Positions 13,886 through 25,660 of a stretch of DNA of 64,000 nucleotides are shown here, in pieces; position 1 is the stretch's first letter, and each line of letters starts with the position of its first letter. Source of the stretch: Siphonodentalium dalli. Lineage: Eukaryota > Mollusca > Scaphopoda > Gadilida > Siphonodentaliidae. A program made the translations under genes and the position numbers. The notes below the pieces were generated by a model that was given only the letters and a program-made list of their open reading frames with translations, did no database searches and was not told the origin of the DNA. Location: assembly GCA_032622095.1 (NCBI GenBank), contig CP136064.1, forward strand, positions 133,183,129 through 133,247,128, given 5' to 3'.

Positions 13886-14560
13886 CAAAATGTGAACTTT
13901 ATTGAGATTTAAAAAAATTACATTTACAGGCAATGGTCCAAGAAAAACAAAGTCCATATCTAAGAATAAAATATGGGAATATGTACTGAACACTGTGATG
14001 AATGATGTACTACCAAAAAAATATTATATTTCTTGAGCGTTCTTTGAAAAAATTACTTTGAACCAGTTGTTGACATATGATATACTAACTTCACAATATG
14101 GTTGCATAAGAGCCAGCAGTTTATGTGTCAACTTTCAATGGCTTATATCCAGTCTGGTGTGAATAGCGTTTAGCTGGTGTCAGGATAATCACTCATGTGG
14201 AAGTTGAGTGAGTGATGACATACTTACTAGAAATAGTATGATAGTCTGGCAGGGTTTTGATTGAGGCTTATCATTCTATTGTCAACAGAGTTCACAGCAT
14301 TACACTGGCCACTGCTTAACCCATACCTTCTAGCACACACACAGCCAATGTTTAAGCAAGTATATATCATTTGTCAACAACTGGTTCAAAGTATTTTTTT
14401 CAAAGAACGCCCAAGAAATATATTTTTTTTTTGTAGTACATCATTCATCACAATGTTCAGTACATATTCCCATATTTGATTCTTGGATATGGACTTTGTT
14501 TTTCTTAGACCATTGCCTGTAAATTTTGTTTTTTTAAATCTCAATAAAGTTCACATTTTG
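13886..14560. mobile_element. TA-flanked foldback MITE (Tc1/mariner-type target)
   Basis: The ends are CAAAATGTGAACTTTATTG and its reverse complement, flanked by TA at 13884-13885 and 14561-14562. The inverted arms are about 200 bp (13886-14083 and 14369-14560), with inner edges near TTTGAACCAGTTGTTGACA. The unique loop is about 285 bp with no transposase. TA flanks suggest Tc1/mariner-type mobilisation. Confidence 0.82.
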
Positions 14561-14924
14561 TATGATGTTGATGTATCACTGTCAGTCTCTATAACTCATT
14601 CACTGTCAGTGTTACTGTGATCGTCACTGTTCCCAGTGTGGCAGGGAGTGTCTGTAAAAATCCGGTGGAGAACTTAGGAGGTGTGTAACAAGTACTAACA
14701 ACACCGTAAGATAATCTTTCGATCTACTGCGTACTAGCACTGTATATTACGACAACTTCTTCTTAATTTAAAAACCGTCTTGAACAGTCAGATGCTGATT
14801 CTAGCTATCGGTAACACTCAATGTCTGAAGGATTTATATTAGATATGTATTATATTTTCTAGACGTGTCGTGGGATAGGATTCTGGAATATTGATCGAGT
14901 ACACATGACAGTGGCACGAAGAGC

Positions 14925-15002
14925 ACTTCAGAACTCAATCATAAGCCAACACTTCAGAACTCAATCATAAGCCAACACTTCAGAACTCAATCATAAGCCA
15001 AC
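14925..15002. repeat. Three tandem 26-bp repeats
   Basis: There are three consecutive copies of a unit starting ACTTCAGAACTCAATCATAA. I see no differences among the copies. Confidence 0.95.
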
Positions 15003-15462
15003 CAGAACAGAGTTCATGCAACTTACAGAGTGCATTATATATATTGTGACTATATAAATGATATACAACTATAGTGACTTCTTCATTATTTCACTATCCG
15101 ATACCATAACTATTGTCGTTCCATACCATATTTTTTGGTTGTTACATACCGGATTGTTTGGTTACTTTTTTTATCTCGTGTTTTGTAGAAAATCATTTAT
15201 TTGTTTCCCTGTGGTGTGACATACATGTACAGTAGTAACATGGTACAAAATGACCAATTGATTTCCTACATGGTACGAAACGACTAAACAATAAGGTACA
15301 AAACTACCAAAAATATGGTACGAAACTACCAAAAATGTTGGGGTCAGGGACAAAAAGTGGAAGGGGCAAAACATTCCACACCGCATTAACCTGGGCAATG
15401 ACGAGTCACCCTGTTAGTTATATAGTACATGTACAGGTATTTATATAGGAAATTTCTTCGTT

Positions 15463-15580
15463 GGTTTGATATTAGGCCCTATATCATCCTGAGGTAACCT
15501 CATATCACTATCAGTCTGACGTCGAAGGCTGATATGAGGTCACCGAGGGCTGAAATCAGGCCTATAATATCAAATCAACC
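15463..15580. repeat. Imperfect palindrome
   Basis: The outer arms read GGTTTGATATTAGGCC and GGCCTATAATATCAAATCAACC. The inner stems read ACCTCATATCA and TGATATGAGGT. It is probably a remnant of a small foldback element. Confidence 0.6.
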
Positions 15581-15806
15581 AAGTAGTACCCTATCTATTA
15601 ATTATGGTACATGTAGTCATTGGAAATAAATTATAATGTGCAATGGAATGAATAGCCAATAGGTTGCTGGCACTTCATACCATGGAAGTTTGACATAGAG
15701 ATGTTTCGCACCAGGGTTCTGGACATTTCATACCAGTTCCTGTATCATTTCGACAATTCGTACCATTGAGTATACCTGTATTATTATTTTTTTTAAATAA
15801 TATTAA

Positions 15807-16247
15807 AGGTACTCAATCCGATTCGATGGTTCCCATATCATCAGATTCCAACAAAAAACAACATTGATTTAAATACCGCTTCAGAATCGATTAATGGCCC
15901 AAAAATAATGCTAACCAGTCAAATATAGTATACAATTGCCCAAAACCTGTTATTTATCAACATTTTATTCAATGAAATTTTGCTGGTTTGTCAAATATCT
16001 GACACAAAAAAAGCCACTTGCTTTTAGAGTTATCCACCTGCATCCGTAATTTGGTCCAAGACCATCTTCTCGTCGACTTTTTACCGGACCACTAAAAATT
16101 ATCGATGGTGAAAAATAATAGATTTCAAAAATCGATATCCGATCACTCTCAGATTTGATGGGTGGGTTCCTCGACTAAAATAAAATATGTTTACCCCCGA
16201 AGCCAAGGAAATAGTAATATTGAAGCGTTAATTCGGATTATGCATCT
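15807..16247. mobile_element. TTAA-flanked MITE (diverged copy)
   Basis: It starts AGGTACTCAATCCG after TTAA (15803-15806) and ends with a degraded terminal repeat before TTAA (16248-16251). It is homologous to the better preserved copy at 39756-40234. TTAA target sites are used by piggyBac- and Kolobok-type transposases. Confidence 0.8.
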
Positions 16248-16251
16248 TTAA

Positions 16252-16689
16252 CTTTGTAGCCACAATTTCAATTTGTTCCTTTTTTTCGCAAAAAAGAAAG
16301 AAATATGTTAACATGTAAATGTCGGGTTGTCATCATCACGAACGTTAAATCATGAACATGTTCGATTTCATTAAGTTAACAAAATTTAAATAATTTTTCA
16401 CATACAAATGACCAATCATTATTTGTGGGAACCGACGAAACATACTCAGTATATGGTGTGAAAAGACCAAAAACATGGTACGTAACAATTAAACGTGTCG
16501 TTCAAATTAGGGGTACAAACTGGCCATAGTAGGAAAAGTCGTTTGAGCCATCCAATGGACATGGGTGAATCGCCGATCGGTCTTCCAAATGCATCTAGGA
16601 AGAGGGGAGTCAACCTAATTAATTGTTATTAACAAATTCTCAAACAAACGGAATTTCAATGTTCAAGAAATTTAGAGGTCCCCTCTTAC
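16252..16689. other. Unassigned interior of the long-TIR element
   Basis: Nothing is recognised beyond short AT-rich passages. Confidence 0.35.
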
Positions 16690-17347
16690 TATGGGAGGGC
16701 CTTTTCACATTTATTATTTATTTGCGCTTAAGCGTAAATGATTTGCGCTTAACCGCTAATACCTAACAATCTCTTACTTCCCTCTGATTCTGAATGATGG
16801 AGTTTATATCATAGTATATTATTATGGGCCCATAGTAGTAGCCCCATACAGACTCGAATGTTAAAAAGTCGAAAGCATCTCTCTCCCTGGTGTCACAAGA
16901 ATTGGTGCGTCACTCTCAGAGCTCTAGTATTTTGTATTAAAGGGACATCCCCTGCACAGATATATACCATTTCCATGGCCATAAAAGTGGAATTAGGGGT
17001 TACTGGGGGCTTGCTTCCCTCATATGGTGTACTTATTTAATTGAAATAGGGGGAAAAAAACATATTTTCATATCAGCATCCCTTTCCCCAAGAATTTGTG
17101 TCTCCATCCCAGCGATCTAGTATATTTTATAAAAGAGACATATCCTGCACAGATCTATACCATTTCCATGGTCATAATAGGTATCTAGGGGTTATTGGGG
17201 ATTGCTTCCATCATACGGCGGGCCTATATAGACTTGAGTGATGTGTTTATGCATATGCCATTTAAAATTATGTCAGGGGGATCAATGTAATTAATTATCT
17301 ATTTGTGCTTAAGCGCAAATATGATCTATTTGCGCTTAAGCGCAAAT
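16690..17347. mobile_element. Relic of a CTTAAG-palindrome element
   Basis: The left edge TATGGGAGGGCCTTTTCACATTT resembles the terminus of the element at 48214 (TATGGCAAGCCGTTTTCACA). As there, it is followed by CTTAAG-centred 20-bp dyads: at 16720-16739, a decayed one at 16741-16760, and two at 17301-17320 and 17328-17347 (perfect ATTTGCGCTTAAGCGCAAAT). Between the pairs lie two tandem ~200-bp units (about 16868-17035 and 17072-17230), each with CCTGCACAGAT and TACCATTTCCATGG. I find no matching right terminus. Confidence 0.65.
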
Positions 17348-18106
17348 AATTCATAAGTAATTGTATGACTCATATAATTTGCACAGTCCTGTAATATTTT
17401 TGTTAAAATATGACTAGATTCATACATGTAACGGTGATTTTTTTGTGAAATTTCATACCGGGTTCTGTATAATTAAATTACTGAGTGATCGGGAGGGACT
17501 GGGATCACACGAATGACATATTTTATTGTTCCAATGGTCACTTAACATTAACAATACAAAATAACGTCACATTTCCGAACCAGTTCCATACACCAGAACC
17601 TTCTAGAAGATATTAGCGGAAAAACGTCAAATTTCCTCTTTCAGCTGCCATTTTGACGACCATCTTGGACGGGGAGTTCCAATTTTACCCTAAAAATGTG
17701 GCATTATATCTCTCAGAGCCATATGTACTGAATACGCCTAATTTTAAATCGTATATTTCATGGTAAGATTAATTGCGACATTTAGAAAATTATATAATCA
17801 CGAAACGCTCTTTGGAAAATCCCTTAAGAGACGGGTTAAAGTGAAATTTCAGCATGGCTCCATATCTAATATCAATAAGTATGTGAATATGTACATATGT
17901 GCAAAGTTTCATGCTTTAGTCACAATTTGAAAAATTGCCTTGAAAATTTGACTTAATCTACTCCACTCTATTATAGTGAATATTTATCGTCGTTTGATTT
18001 GCACAGAGTGAACTACTGCAAATCGTCACACCGACATGACATTGGGAATTCCCATGTTTATTTATATATTTCTGACGCCACATGAATAAAGTTTCTTCAA
18101 ACATAG
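17348..18106. other. Unassigned interior of the long-TIR element
   Basis: No gene or clear repeat is recognised. Confidence 0.35.
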
Positions 18107-18845
18107 CCACCAGAGACCTCTAGCGTTAATTTCTGTTTTAATCATTAATTTTGACATGGACTATTATTAGTTTGACCGGAAATAGTTGATTTCGCTAATA
18201 GATATTGATTCGAATACGAAACATATTGAATTGAACCTAATAGAACGTCATTAATTGTGCATTGGTGATAATTTATATATATTAAATATAAGAATGACAA
18301 TAAGGTCTATTAGTTTGATAACGATAATCATTGCTCGTAGGAAATCGTCTGTTGCTTTGAAATATTTCTATTGATTAAGAAAATATGGCTATTGAAACGG
18401 AATGTACGTTTATTGAATATACGCGAATCTGTATACTAATTGTTTGTTATTATATATTAGTTGAACATTGAATACTATTAAATTAAAATAGAACATTAAT
18501 TGTGCATCGGGCAACATCGATTATGAATCTATATCTATTAAAACGGAATTGTCTCTTATTGAATCCAAGAACGACTATTGGTTTGAATAGGAGACTATTG
18601 GTTTGAATCTATATCTATTAAAACGGAATTGTCTCTTATAGAATCAAAGAACGACCATTGGTTTGAAAATGGAGACTATTGGTTTGAATCTATATATCTA
18701 TTAAAACGGAATTGTCTCTTATTGAATCAAAGAACGACTATTGGTTTGAAAATGGAGACTATTGGTTTGAAATAGATTGCAATTGTTTTCACAAACCACC
18801 ATTAACTTTTATTTCATGTAATTTCCGACCGAATGGCCGCCCATA
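18107..18845 (-). repeat. Right long TIR with an internal tandem triplication
   Basis: It is the reverse complement of the left TIR. It contains an ~82-bp unit three times at about 18525-18770 (GAATCTATATCTATTAAAACGG, then AGAACGACTATTGGTTTGA). The left arm carries the unit once, so the arms differ in copy number. Confidence 0.9.
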
Positions 18846-18899
18846 CCCTTCAAGTAATTTAAAATAATAATTAGTCGCCTTGTAAAAAGTACTTATTGC

Positions 18900-19250
18900 A
18901 TGACCTGGTAAAGTTATCATCCATCTTTTAAGCTGATAATAAACGCTCTGTATTGGTAAATATCAGTCCCCCTTTAAGTCATTTGAGGTCAGCGTCACAT
19001 ATCCCGTGACATTCCCCGTGTCATGTTACCTGTATATGTGCACCAATATGTGCACCAACTGAGCTGATGATAAATGCTCTATTAATAATACAATTTCTTT
19101 AAGTAGTCATCTGATGTCAAAGGCGCCTATCCCATGATATTCCCATGGTCATGTGAACATTTGTGTATCAATTTTCCTACATATCTTCTAAGTATATAAA
19201 GAACACTCTGTATTGCTCATATATTCCCATTTAAGTCGCCTGAGGTAAAA
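18900..19250. repeat. Three diverged tandem ~150-bp units
   Basis: Each unit has AAACGCTCTGTATTG or a close variant, a TTTAAGTCATTTGAGGTCA-like passage and CCCGTGACATTCCC or similar. The array lies just outside the long-TIR element. Confidence 0.65.
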
Positions 19251-19968
19251 AAAAAAAAACGGCGGGTGACAAACATAGTCTGGCTGTCGGAGCTGAACTG
19301 TAGGACCTACCCGGAAAAAAATTGGTATCGTTGGAAAGAGGAGACCTTCGAGTATAACATATACAAAATCCGCCCTGAATAGGGGAGGGGTCTGACGTAA
19401 TTTATGAAGGTAATTGTGACTACGCGACTCTATATATGCGCTAAGTGGTCTAGATAACAGTTGTTTTCAGTACATATATGTATATATAATGAACGATTAT
19501 ATAATTGCAAGGTCATCAGATAATATATTTACATAAATATGGACAATGGAAAACGTATTTCTTATATCATGATGAAAGTCCGTTTAATTAAACGCTCTTT
19601 AATAGCTTACATTAAACTACAAAGAGTCAGTCTCGAATTTATCATTCTATATCGGGAAATTATTCATGTTGAACGCTCCTTAATGGTCCAAGACGATAAA
19701 TTCAATGATTTATGTAATACTGTAATATAACTATCAAATATAACGTAGCGATTATTTCTTCAAGCGTGTAGTGGCAAATAATTTCTTGATATAGTTATTT
19801 TGATAGGTTTTTGTGTGACATTGTGTTTATTTTTCGCCTTCTGTTGAAACCTAACGGTGCCCACATATACGCAGAAGGCTTATTGTACATTCAAACTGCA
19901 TTTTTCTTGGTTGTGTTTTTTTAGTTCTCATACTTGTCTCATTGGTTTGGTTTGGTGCGTGTTCGGCG
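19251..19968. other. Unassigned DNA upstream of the 20-kb pseudogene
   Basis: It opens with a short poly-A run. A 63-codon open frame at 19539-19730 has no recognised motif. Confidence 0.35.
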
Positions 19969-22888
19969 ATGGCAGAACCAACCCCGTATCTAGGGACCAG
20001 CAACTTTCAAGAGGACTTGTGCGTTTTATCCTTTCATAGCATATGTCAATGTAATGTGGACACTAAGGAAAATCCATTGGTAAAACTTATGGCAAAAGGA
20101 TTGGAGACTTTGATTGACTTCTCTGATAAGCGAGGATATAACCATTTATCTGAATATTTAAAGGGAAACAAATAACCACACCCATTGGTGAGGTCTATAA
20201 TTGGTCCATAAAGACTGTAGGTGTGATTTCACTGATAGGACAAGAACCTTCAGTGTCAATCCTGGGTGTATGGATACGGTTCCGCTATCTAAGAAAATAC
20301 CCATTTAATTTCAAAGAAGAATATGTGGAAAGGATGCCATACACCAGATCCCCGTTATCCCGGTAGAAGGCAAGTGCGAACAGTAGCAACTCTCCCTATT
20401 AGAGATAAAGTTTTAGAACATTGCCGAATAAGAGAGGATTCGTGGGCATTGAAGGTTCAGAAACGCATTCTAAGTTGCATTCATCTTGCTGCAGAAGCCG
20501 TATATCATGCATCTTGTTTCTCCATGTTCTTGGGAGAAATAAATGAGGAACCATCTGATAGAAAACCACAGGGCAGAACACCAAGTGTCGAAACGCAATG
20601 CTCATTTGATTCGTTGCGTGTATGGCTGGAGTCTGGGGTGGTAAGAACTGTATACTCTGTCCGAGTCACATACTCGAATGGCAGAGCTAGCAATTGGGTC
20701 AGAATCATATTCAATAAAACGCCTTAAACATAAATTGGAAGAACGGTATGGGGAGTATATATGTTTTGCTGAAGTCGAAGGGCGTAGCAACATCATTTGC
20801 TTCAAAGATATGGCCAATTACTTGATAAATGACAAGTGGTATGCGGATAAGAAAGATGACATAGAGGAGGAGGAGGCAGACAGAGTTGTTGTGACCGCCG
20901 CGAAGATGATTAGGGCAAAGTTGTGGGAAATGACATATGATAAGAAAACCTACCCCACCAGCGAGGAGATAGGGAATATTGACGACAGAAATAAATGGAT
21001 TCCTCGCCATTTACAAATGTTTCTGGATATACTTGTTCCATCTGAAATCAAACATAATAGCATTGGTCACAGTATCGTGAAATATGCGAGGTCCCAGTCT
21101 GTTATCACACTACCCTTTTTGGTATTGGGGTTGAAATGGATCACGTGTTCGGGTCAAGGTGGCTTGTTGATGAACTGTCTAAATTGGTGTTTTCAACTAC
21201 TTACGACGAAGTAAGCAGGTACAAGCAATCAGTGATGTAGATGGAACGTCTTGAGAGTACACTAGTGGAGTATTTTCCAGGTACCTTTTCTCAGTGGGTA
21301 GCAGATAACATCGACCACAACATCGCTACTATTGATGGTAAAGATTCATTTCATGGTATGGGGATAATCGCAATATCAACTCCGAAGGACGAGACCCTGC
21401 TTACACCTACATCAAAAGTGATCACTCGTCAAAAACGTGTTATGGTTGAAGAACTAATCGAAGACAAGGGTGTGCCTATCATACACTGTTTGAAACCTAA
21501 AAAGTTGGAATTATCCACAATAAAGTACATACCCATGCTTGAGTTACAAAACCCATACACACTGCCTCCAGGTTTGAACACTGATTTTTTATGACATTGC
21601 GGTTGGCTTTCAAATCGAGCAATGAAGCATACACCGAACTGGTCTCGATTCATGGAACACATCTTTTCTTCAAATCGCTCAGAACCTTCAGCCAAGTCAG
21701 AAGTTCTTTTTCTACGGATAATAGACCTCAACCCATCATATGAGTCTTGTTTGTTTTCCACTTTGATGTATATTCAGAATCATGCGTTGGGAATTGTGAC
21801 TCCATGCTTGACATTTGACCAGCCACTTTGGTTCAAAGCGGTTGAGATAATTGAAGCCAAGTCACTAGGAATAGTTTGTAGACTCGACGGCTTCCATCTG
21901 ATGAGTTTCATGGGTAGCATTGGTACCATGATGAATGGGTCGGGGTTAGATGAGGCTCTTGAAAACGCTTATGGTTCAAACGTAGTTGCCACAATGCTTT
22001 CCGGGAAGGCATTCTCGCGAACACTCAGAGGTCATTTCCTTGTGGGCGGAGCCCTTACTAACAAGCTGTTGGGTGAATTGATCTCTGGGAATTCAAATGA
22101 AATTTCCAAGTCGACATCCGATGATGTGGGGTCAAACGCGACATCAGATACCGAATTATCTGCAAAATCAAATGTTGAAGTACCGCCAACGTTAAATATC
22201 GAAATAGCTTCGACATCAAATGTCGAAGAATCGGCAATCGAAAGAATCGCTTCAACTGGCACTGGCAGTTTCGAAGGGGAGAAGCTTAGTCAGGCTGAAG
22301 TGAAAGCGATAAATGAGCTGTATGAAAAAGTGTTTTGATTGGACCATCCCAGTTTCGGCTGTTTCCGATTCAATAGAACTGCTCAAATTGAACGAACTTA
22401 TGTTATATTACAAGACGTACCTGGCGAGAAATCCAGAACATGCAAACTTTGGATACAGTATATGGAGTACATAGAAATGTTGAAAGATTTTATTCGAGCT
22501 GAGAGAACAGGAGATTGGAATCTCCATATAGTAGGAAAAATGTTGAATTTGTTTGCCGCCACTGGGCACGTTGCTCTATGCGAAGAGATATCGCTTGTAT
22601 TTGCAAATGATGCTTTACTTACCCAAGAAATACCCGTGGTTATACAAATGTTTTATAGAGGATGGTGTTCATACTATTCGAATGAGCAGTAGGTTTTGGG
22701 CAGGACTATCATGTGACCTAGTTATTGAGCAAGTCTTGATGCGTTCCATCAAAAGTCGGGGTGGACTTACGCGAGGAAGGGGAATAACTGAATCTGTACG
22801 CCATCAATGGGTTTATTGCATGCACAGGTGTGCCCAAAATACACGGCGCAATGACAGACTTAACAAACACAAAACACAAGACCAGTGA
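19969..22888 (+). pseudogene. N-terminal part of a large uncharacterised invertebrate protein, many frameshifts
   Basis: I recognise this as the N-terminal and central part of a very large uncharacterised protein found in many invertebrates in transposon-like copy numbers. The pieces lie in order in different frames. First is LSFHSICQCNVDTKENP after the ATG at 19969. Next is the VRTVATLPIRDKVLEHC and EAVYHASCFSMF block (20323-20727). A YICFAEVEGRSNIICF block and SIGHSIVKYAR follow (20678-21214). Then come FSQWVADNIDHN and HGMGIIAISTPKD (21241-21594), PLWFKAVEIIEAKSLGIVCR and GFHLMSFMGSIG (21622-22338), FIRAERTGDWNLH (22339-22692) and RFWAGLSCDLVIEQVLMRS...GGLTRGRG (to 22888). At least five frameshifts or stops separate them. 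The order and spacing match one continuous intronless ancestor. Its function is unknown. The fragment at 1.4-2.3 kb looks like the C-terminal end of the same kind of protein. Confidence 0.8.
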
Positions 22889-24070
22889 ACAACAAAATAC
22901 GCGAAGTTCATGACCATGATTTCCTCCGGTCGGTCTGCAGAAAAATTATCCGTACATGTACATTTTCAGCTCTGATATTCAAACCCTTTTGTGGCCTGTA
23001 GCCAAATTATAAGATAAATTTAAGTGCCCTTTTAAGACATCTGGGTTGAACATGGTGTCCTGTATAATAAGTTAGCAATAAGTTGAGATATTTAATTAAA
23101 GTGGCATTGGATTTTCACATTTTTGATTGTTTTCGAACCGCTATGACATATAAAGTTTGTGTTTGAATTGTGTTGACGGAAAAATTTACTTTACTTATGG
23201 TGTTAGCGTTTACCTATGTTTTATAATGATTTTGATTGTTTCTGAACCGCTATGACATAAAGTTTATATTTCAATCGCGTTTACGGAAAAAGTATCTTTA
23301 CTTATGTTTTTAGTGTTTACACATGGACGGTTTATAATGCTTTTTTTTATTAATAATTTCATTATAGACAAAACATTTATTGTTTTTAACGATGATAGTG
23401 GTAATAAAAACGACTTTTGGTGTGTTTTATATGGAGCAAAATAGATAAAGTTGATTTTTTTTTTAAACATTTGGAATATTTATTGTTAAATTGTGTGCTT
23501 TAAAATCGAAGACTGTTTTTTTTTTTAATAAGTTAGCATTAAATTGAGATATATAGTTAAAGTGCCATAATTTGATTGTTTTGGAACCGCTATGACATAT
23601 AAATTTTGTGTTTGAATTGTGTTGACGGAAATATTAACTTTACTTATGGTGTTATGATCGTCGGTGACTTGGAACGTGTCCGTGGATTAGATGAAATGTG
23701 GAATTCAAATAGGCAGGGTGTGTGAAAAAGGCATACCCACTTGCTTTGTGAAGCCTTGTTTTCTGAGTACGCTCTTTCTATTGATAGGGAGCATATTTAC
23801 GGTCCGGCTATATACAGTATACAGGGTAAATGTTTTAATGTGAACACAAACCTGCCCATTCTATTTTAAATCATCGATACGTCCGGAGCTTCGCGAAAAA
23901 AAAAACGTTCTGGCCATGGAGGCGGCCTTGTTAGCCAGAGAGGCGACTAATCGAATGGTATGTGTGATCTTGATCTGAGTGGCCTTGACCTTCTTTTATC
24001 GCTCATTTTACACATGCAGTTACATGCATACATACATACATATATTTGGTTTATTTATAGCTGATCATAC
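22889..24070. other. Repeat-bearing spacer between pseudogene and CUB exon
   Basis: About 23105-23655 contains three diverged copies of a passage with GAACCGCTATGACATA, GTGTTGACGGAAA and ACTTTACTTATGGTGTTA. About 23660-24050 has nothing I recognise. Confidence 0.5.
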
Positions 24071-24269
24071 CAGTCATTCAGGTCGCGTATGGTAACCGAA
24101 TCCCCCTTGCAATTGACTGTATCCTGAAGGTCGAACTGTTCGAAGATGACTGCCCATTTGCCACTCTCTGCCCGAAAATTCCATGTACAGTTCTGCATTG
24201 GTGGGTAGTTGCCGGGGTAGCGTGGTGAAGTCACATTTCCTGGTTTAGTTCGTTCCTCCACCTTTTCGA
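24071..24269 (-). CDS. CUB-domain exon of a host gene
   Basis: The minus-strand frame encodes the first half of a CUB domain, an extracellular beta-sandwich used in secreted and membrane proteins. Visible motifs are the GNVTSPRYPGNYP block, the NCTW cysteine-tryptophan pair, an FEQFDLQD strand and the third cysteine in CKGDSVTIRDLND. A consensus acceptor (TAATTTCAG) lies immediately upstream at about 24270-24278 on the minus strand. A possible donor (G then GTATGA) lies near 24070. The first conserved cysteine and the second half of the domain should be on neighbouring exons outside this stretch. A TIR element at 24504-25180 would lie in the upstream intron. Without a splice at 24070 the frame ends at a TAA a few codons on. 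This is the only sequence in the window that looks like a cellular protein exon. The identity of the gene is not determinable. Confidence 0.8.
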
Positions 24270-24503
24270 CTGAAATTAGCGTGTGCGTATATGTTAACAT
24301 AGAATATTTACAATATATAGTCAACTGTTAGTTTATAATGACACGAGAGGCCTTGGTGGTGGTGTGCATGTTGTTACTAAAATAGTCACATCCGTTAAAA
24401 CCGCCATAAACAGAAAGAATATTAAAACATAGACAGAATTTATTTTATACCAATAATAAATATCGCGTAAATAGTATGTTATTGTCAAGTTCGTACAGTT
24501 TAG

Positions 24504-25180
24504 TGCCACCGCACACGCTGCGATTAAAATCGTAAGTGGTGAAAATCGCAGGAGGAAGCATCCAATGCGCATGCCCACGACAATATCGTAGCCAAATCGT
24601 AGCAACCAAGCACTGTTTGATTTTACCAGGAAAATCGTGGCGTGACCTTGGCAACGCGCGCGATCGTAGCTGTCACATGACCACTGTCGCACTTGTCATG
24701 TTGTAAATACCACGAAAAAAAATAATTCAAAAATGGCGCAAAGTTTACAAACTTCTTGCACTTACATAAACGAGGCCACATTGGTGGAGATGTGGCACGG
24801 AAGGCAGTGCAGGCCTATACCACACATCAGACAAGGAGTAGAGGGCTGCCGCAATTGTTGAAATTCAATTGGGGCAGCTGAGCCTGTTGAGTTGACAGGT
24901 ACAAAAATGTCAAAATAAAAAATATGTGGACCGTATTCAATTTCACTTAAACTTTCAACATCAAATTGTTAGTTTAGAAAATAGAGATACATTCCATGCA
25001 TATGTATTTAATTGCATAATGCGGAGAATATGGTCTAACGTTTTGCTATCATGTGATCGATCACGTGGATAAAATCGTAGCTGCAAACATCGCAGCACGT
25101 ACGCGTCTGCGGGCAAGCTACGATTTCTCCACCTACGATTTTCCCCACTTACGATTTTAATCGTAGCGTCTGCGGTGGCA
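24504..25180. mobile_element. TIR element with AATCGTA-rich arms
   Basis: The ends TGCCACCGCACACGCTGCGA and its near reverse complement (ending GCGTCTGCGGTGGCA) bracket arms of about 150 bp. The arms are rich in TTAAAATCGTA and GAAAATCG words. A target duplication is ambiguous (TTTAG or CTTAG). No transposase is seen. Confidence 0.75.
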
Positions 25181-25660
25181 CTTAGGGCTCGGTGCATTAC
25201 GCCGTCATATATAGGCCATACAGTGTTGACGAAGCTCGTTCGAACCCCGACAAGCGAAGAATTGTGATCTACGCAGAAGGAAGGTGACCTTATTCGTTTA
25301 TCTGGGCATGTTTGTCAGTTGCTTTCCGGGGGTCGGGGGTTTCTATACATATTGGATTGGTCATTCCTCCACCCGTAAAAGTGACACTATCGTGATATGG
25401 CGTAGTCACTGTGGTTGAAACAACATATGAGCACGATTATTAATTCTGGAGAAAATTCCCAACGATCACTATCAGTGGAGCGTCCAAATAAAAAAAGGTT
25501 TTCGAGATACCCCTACCCTCGGTAGAACAAGTTGAAACGAACATTTTCTGGAAGGTACGGCACAGCAGCAATGTTATATATTTGTTATGCCTCCGAAACA
25601 TGGCGAGCATTGCTCTTAGAACATGCTTGGGACTATACAACACACCAGGCGCCTATTTTT
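25181..25660. other. Unassigned DNA
   Basis: No gene or repeat is recognised. Confidence 0.35.

Larger units (their letters stand above)
14561..15802. other. Unassigned interior with small repeats
   Basis: It contains the 26-bp tandem triplet (14925-15002), a GGTACGAAAC-rich passage near 15240-15330 and an imperfect palindrome (15463-15580). No gene is seen. Confidence 0.4.
10177..18845. mobile_element. 8.7-kb element with long terminal inverted repeats
   Basis: The termini are TATGGGCGGCCATTCGG and its reverse complement, flanked by the direct 6-bp repeat CCCTTC at 10171-10176 and 18846-18851. The arms are about 0.74 kb (10177-10333 plus 12875-13298 on the left, 18107-18845 on the right) and roughly 85-90% identical by eye. 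The left arm is split by a LINE. The interior (13.3-18.1 kb) holds other repeats and no transposase, so it is non-autonomous or gutted. A 6-bp duplication is known for Polinton/Maverick elements, but none of their genes is present, so the class is open. Confidence 0.85.

Noticed and set aside
10177-18845. Polinton/Maverick virus-like transposon
   Set aside because: The 6-bp duplication and long TIRs fit, but no polymerase, integrase, ATPase or capsid-like frames exist in the interior, and the TIR does not begin with AG.
24333-24692. 119-codon minus-strand frame with hydrophobic segments
   Set aside because: Half of it lies in the terminal repeat of the 24504-25180 element and the rest in the intron-like DNA upstream of the CUB exon. 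It has no family resemblance.
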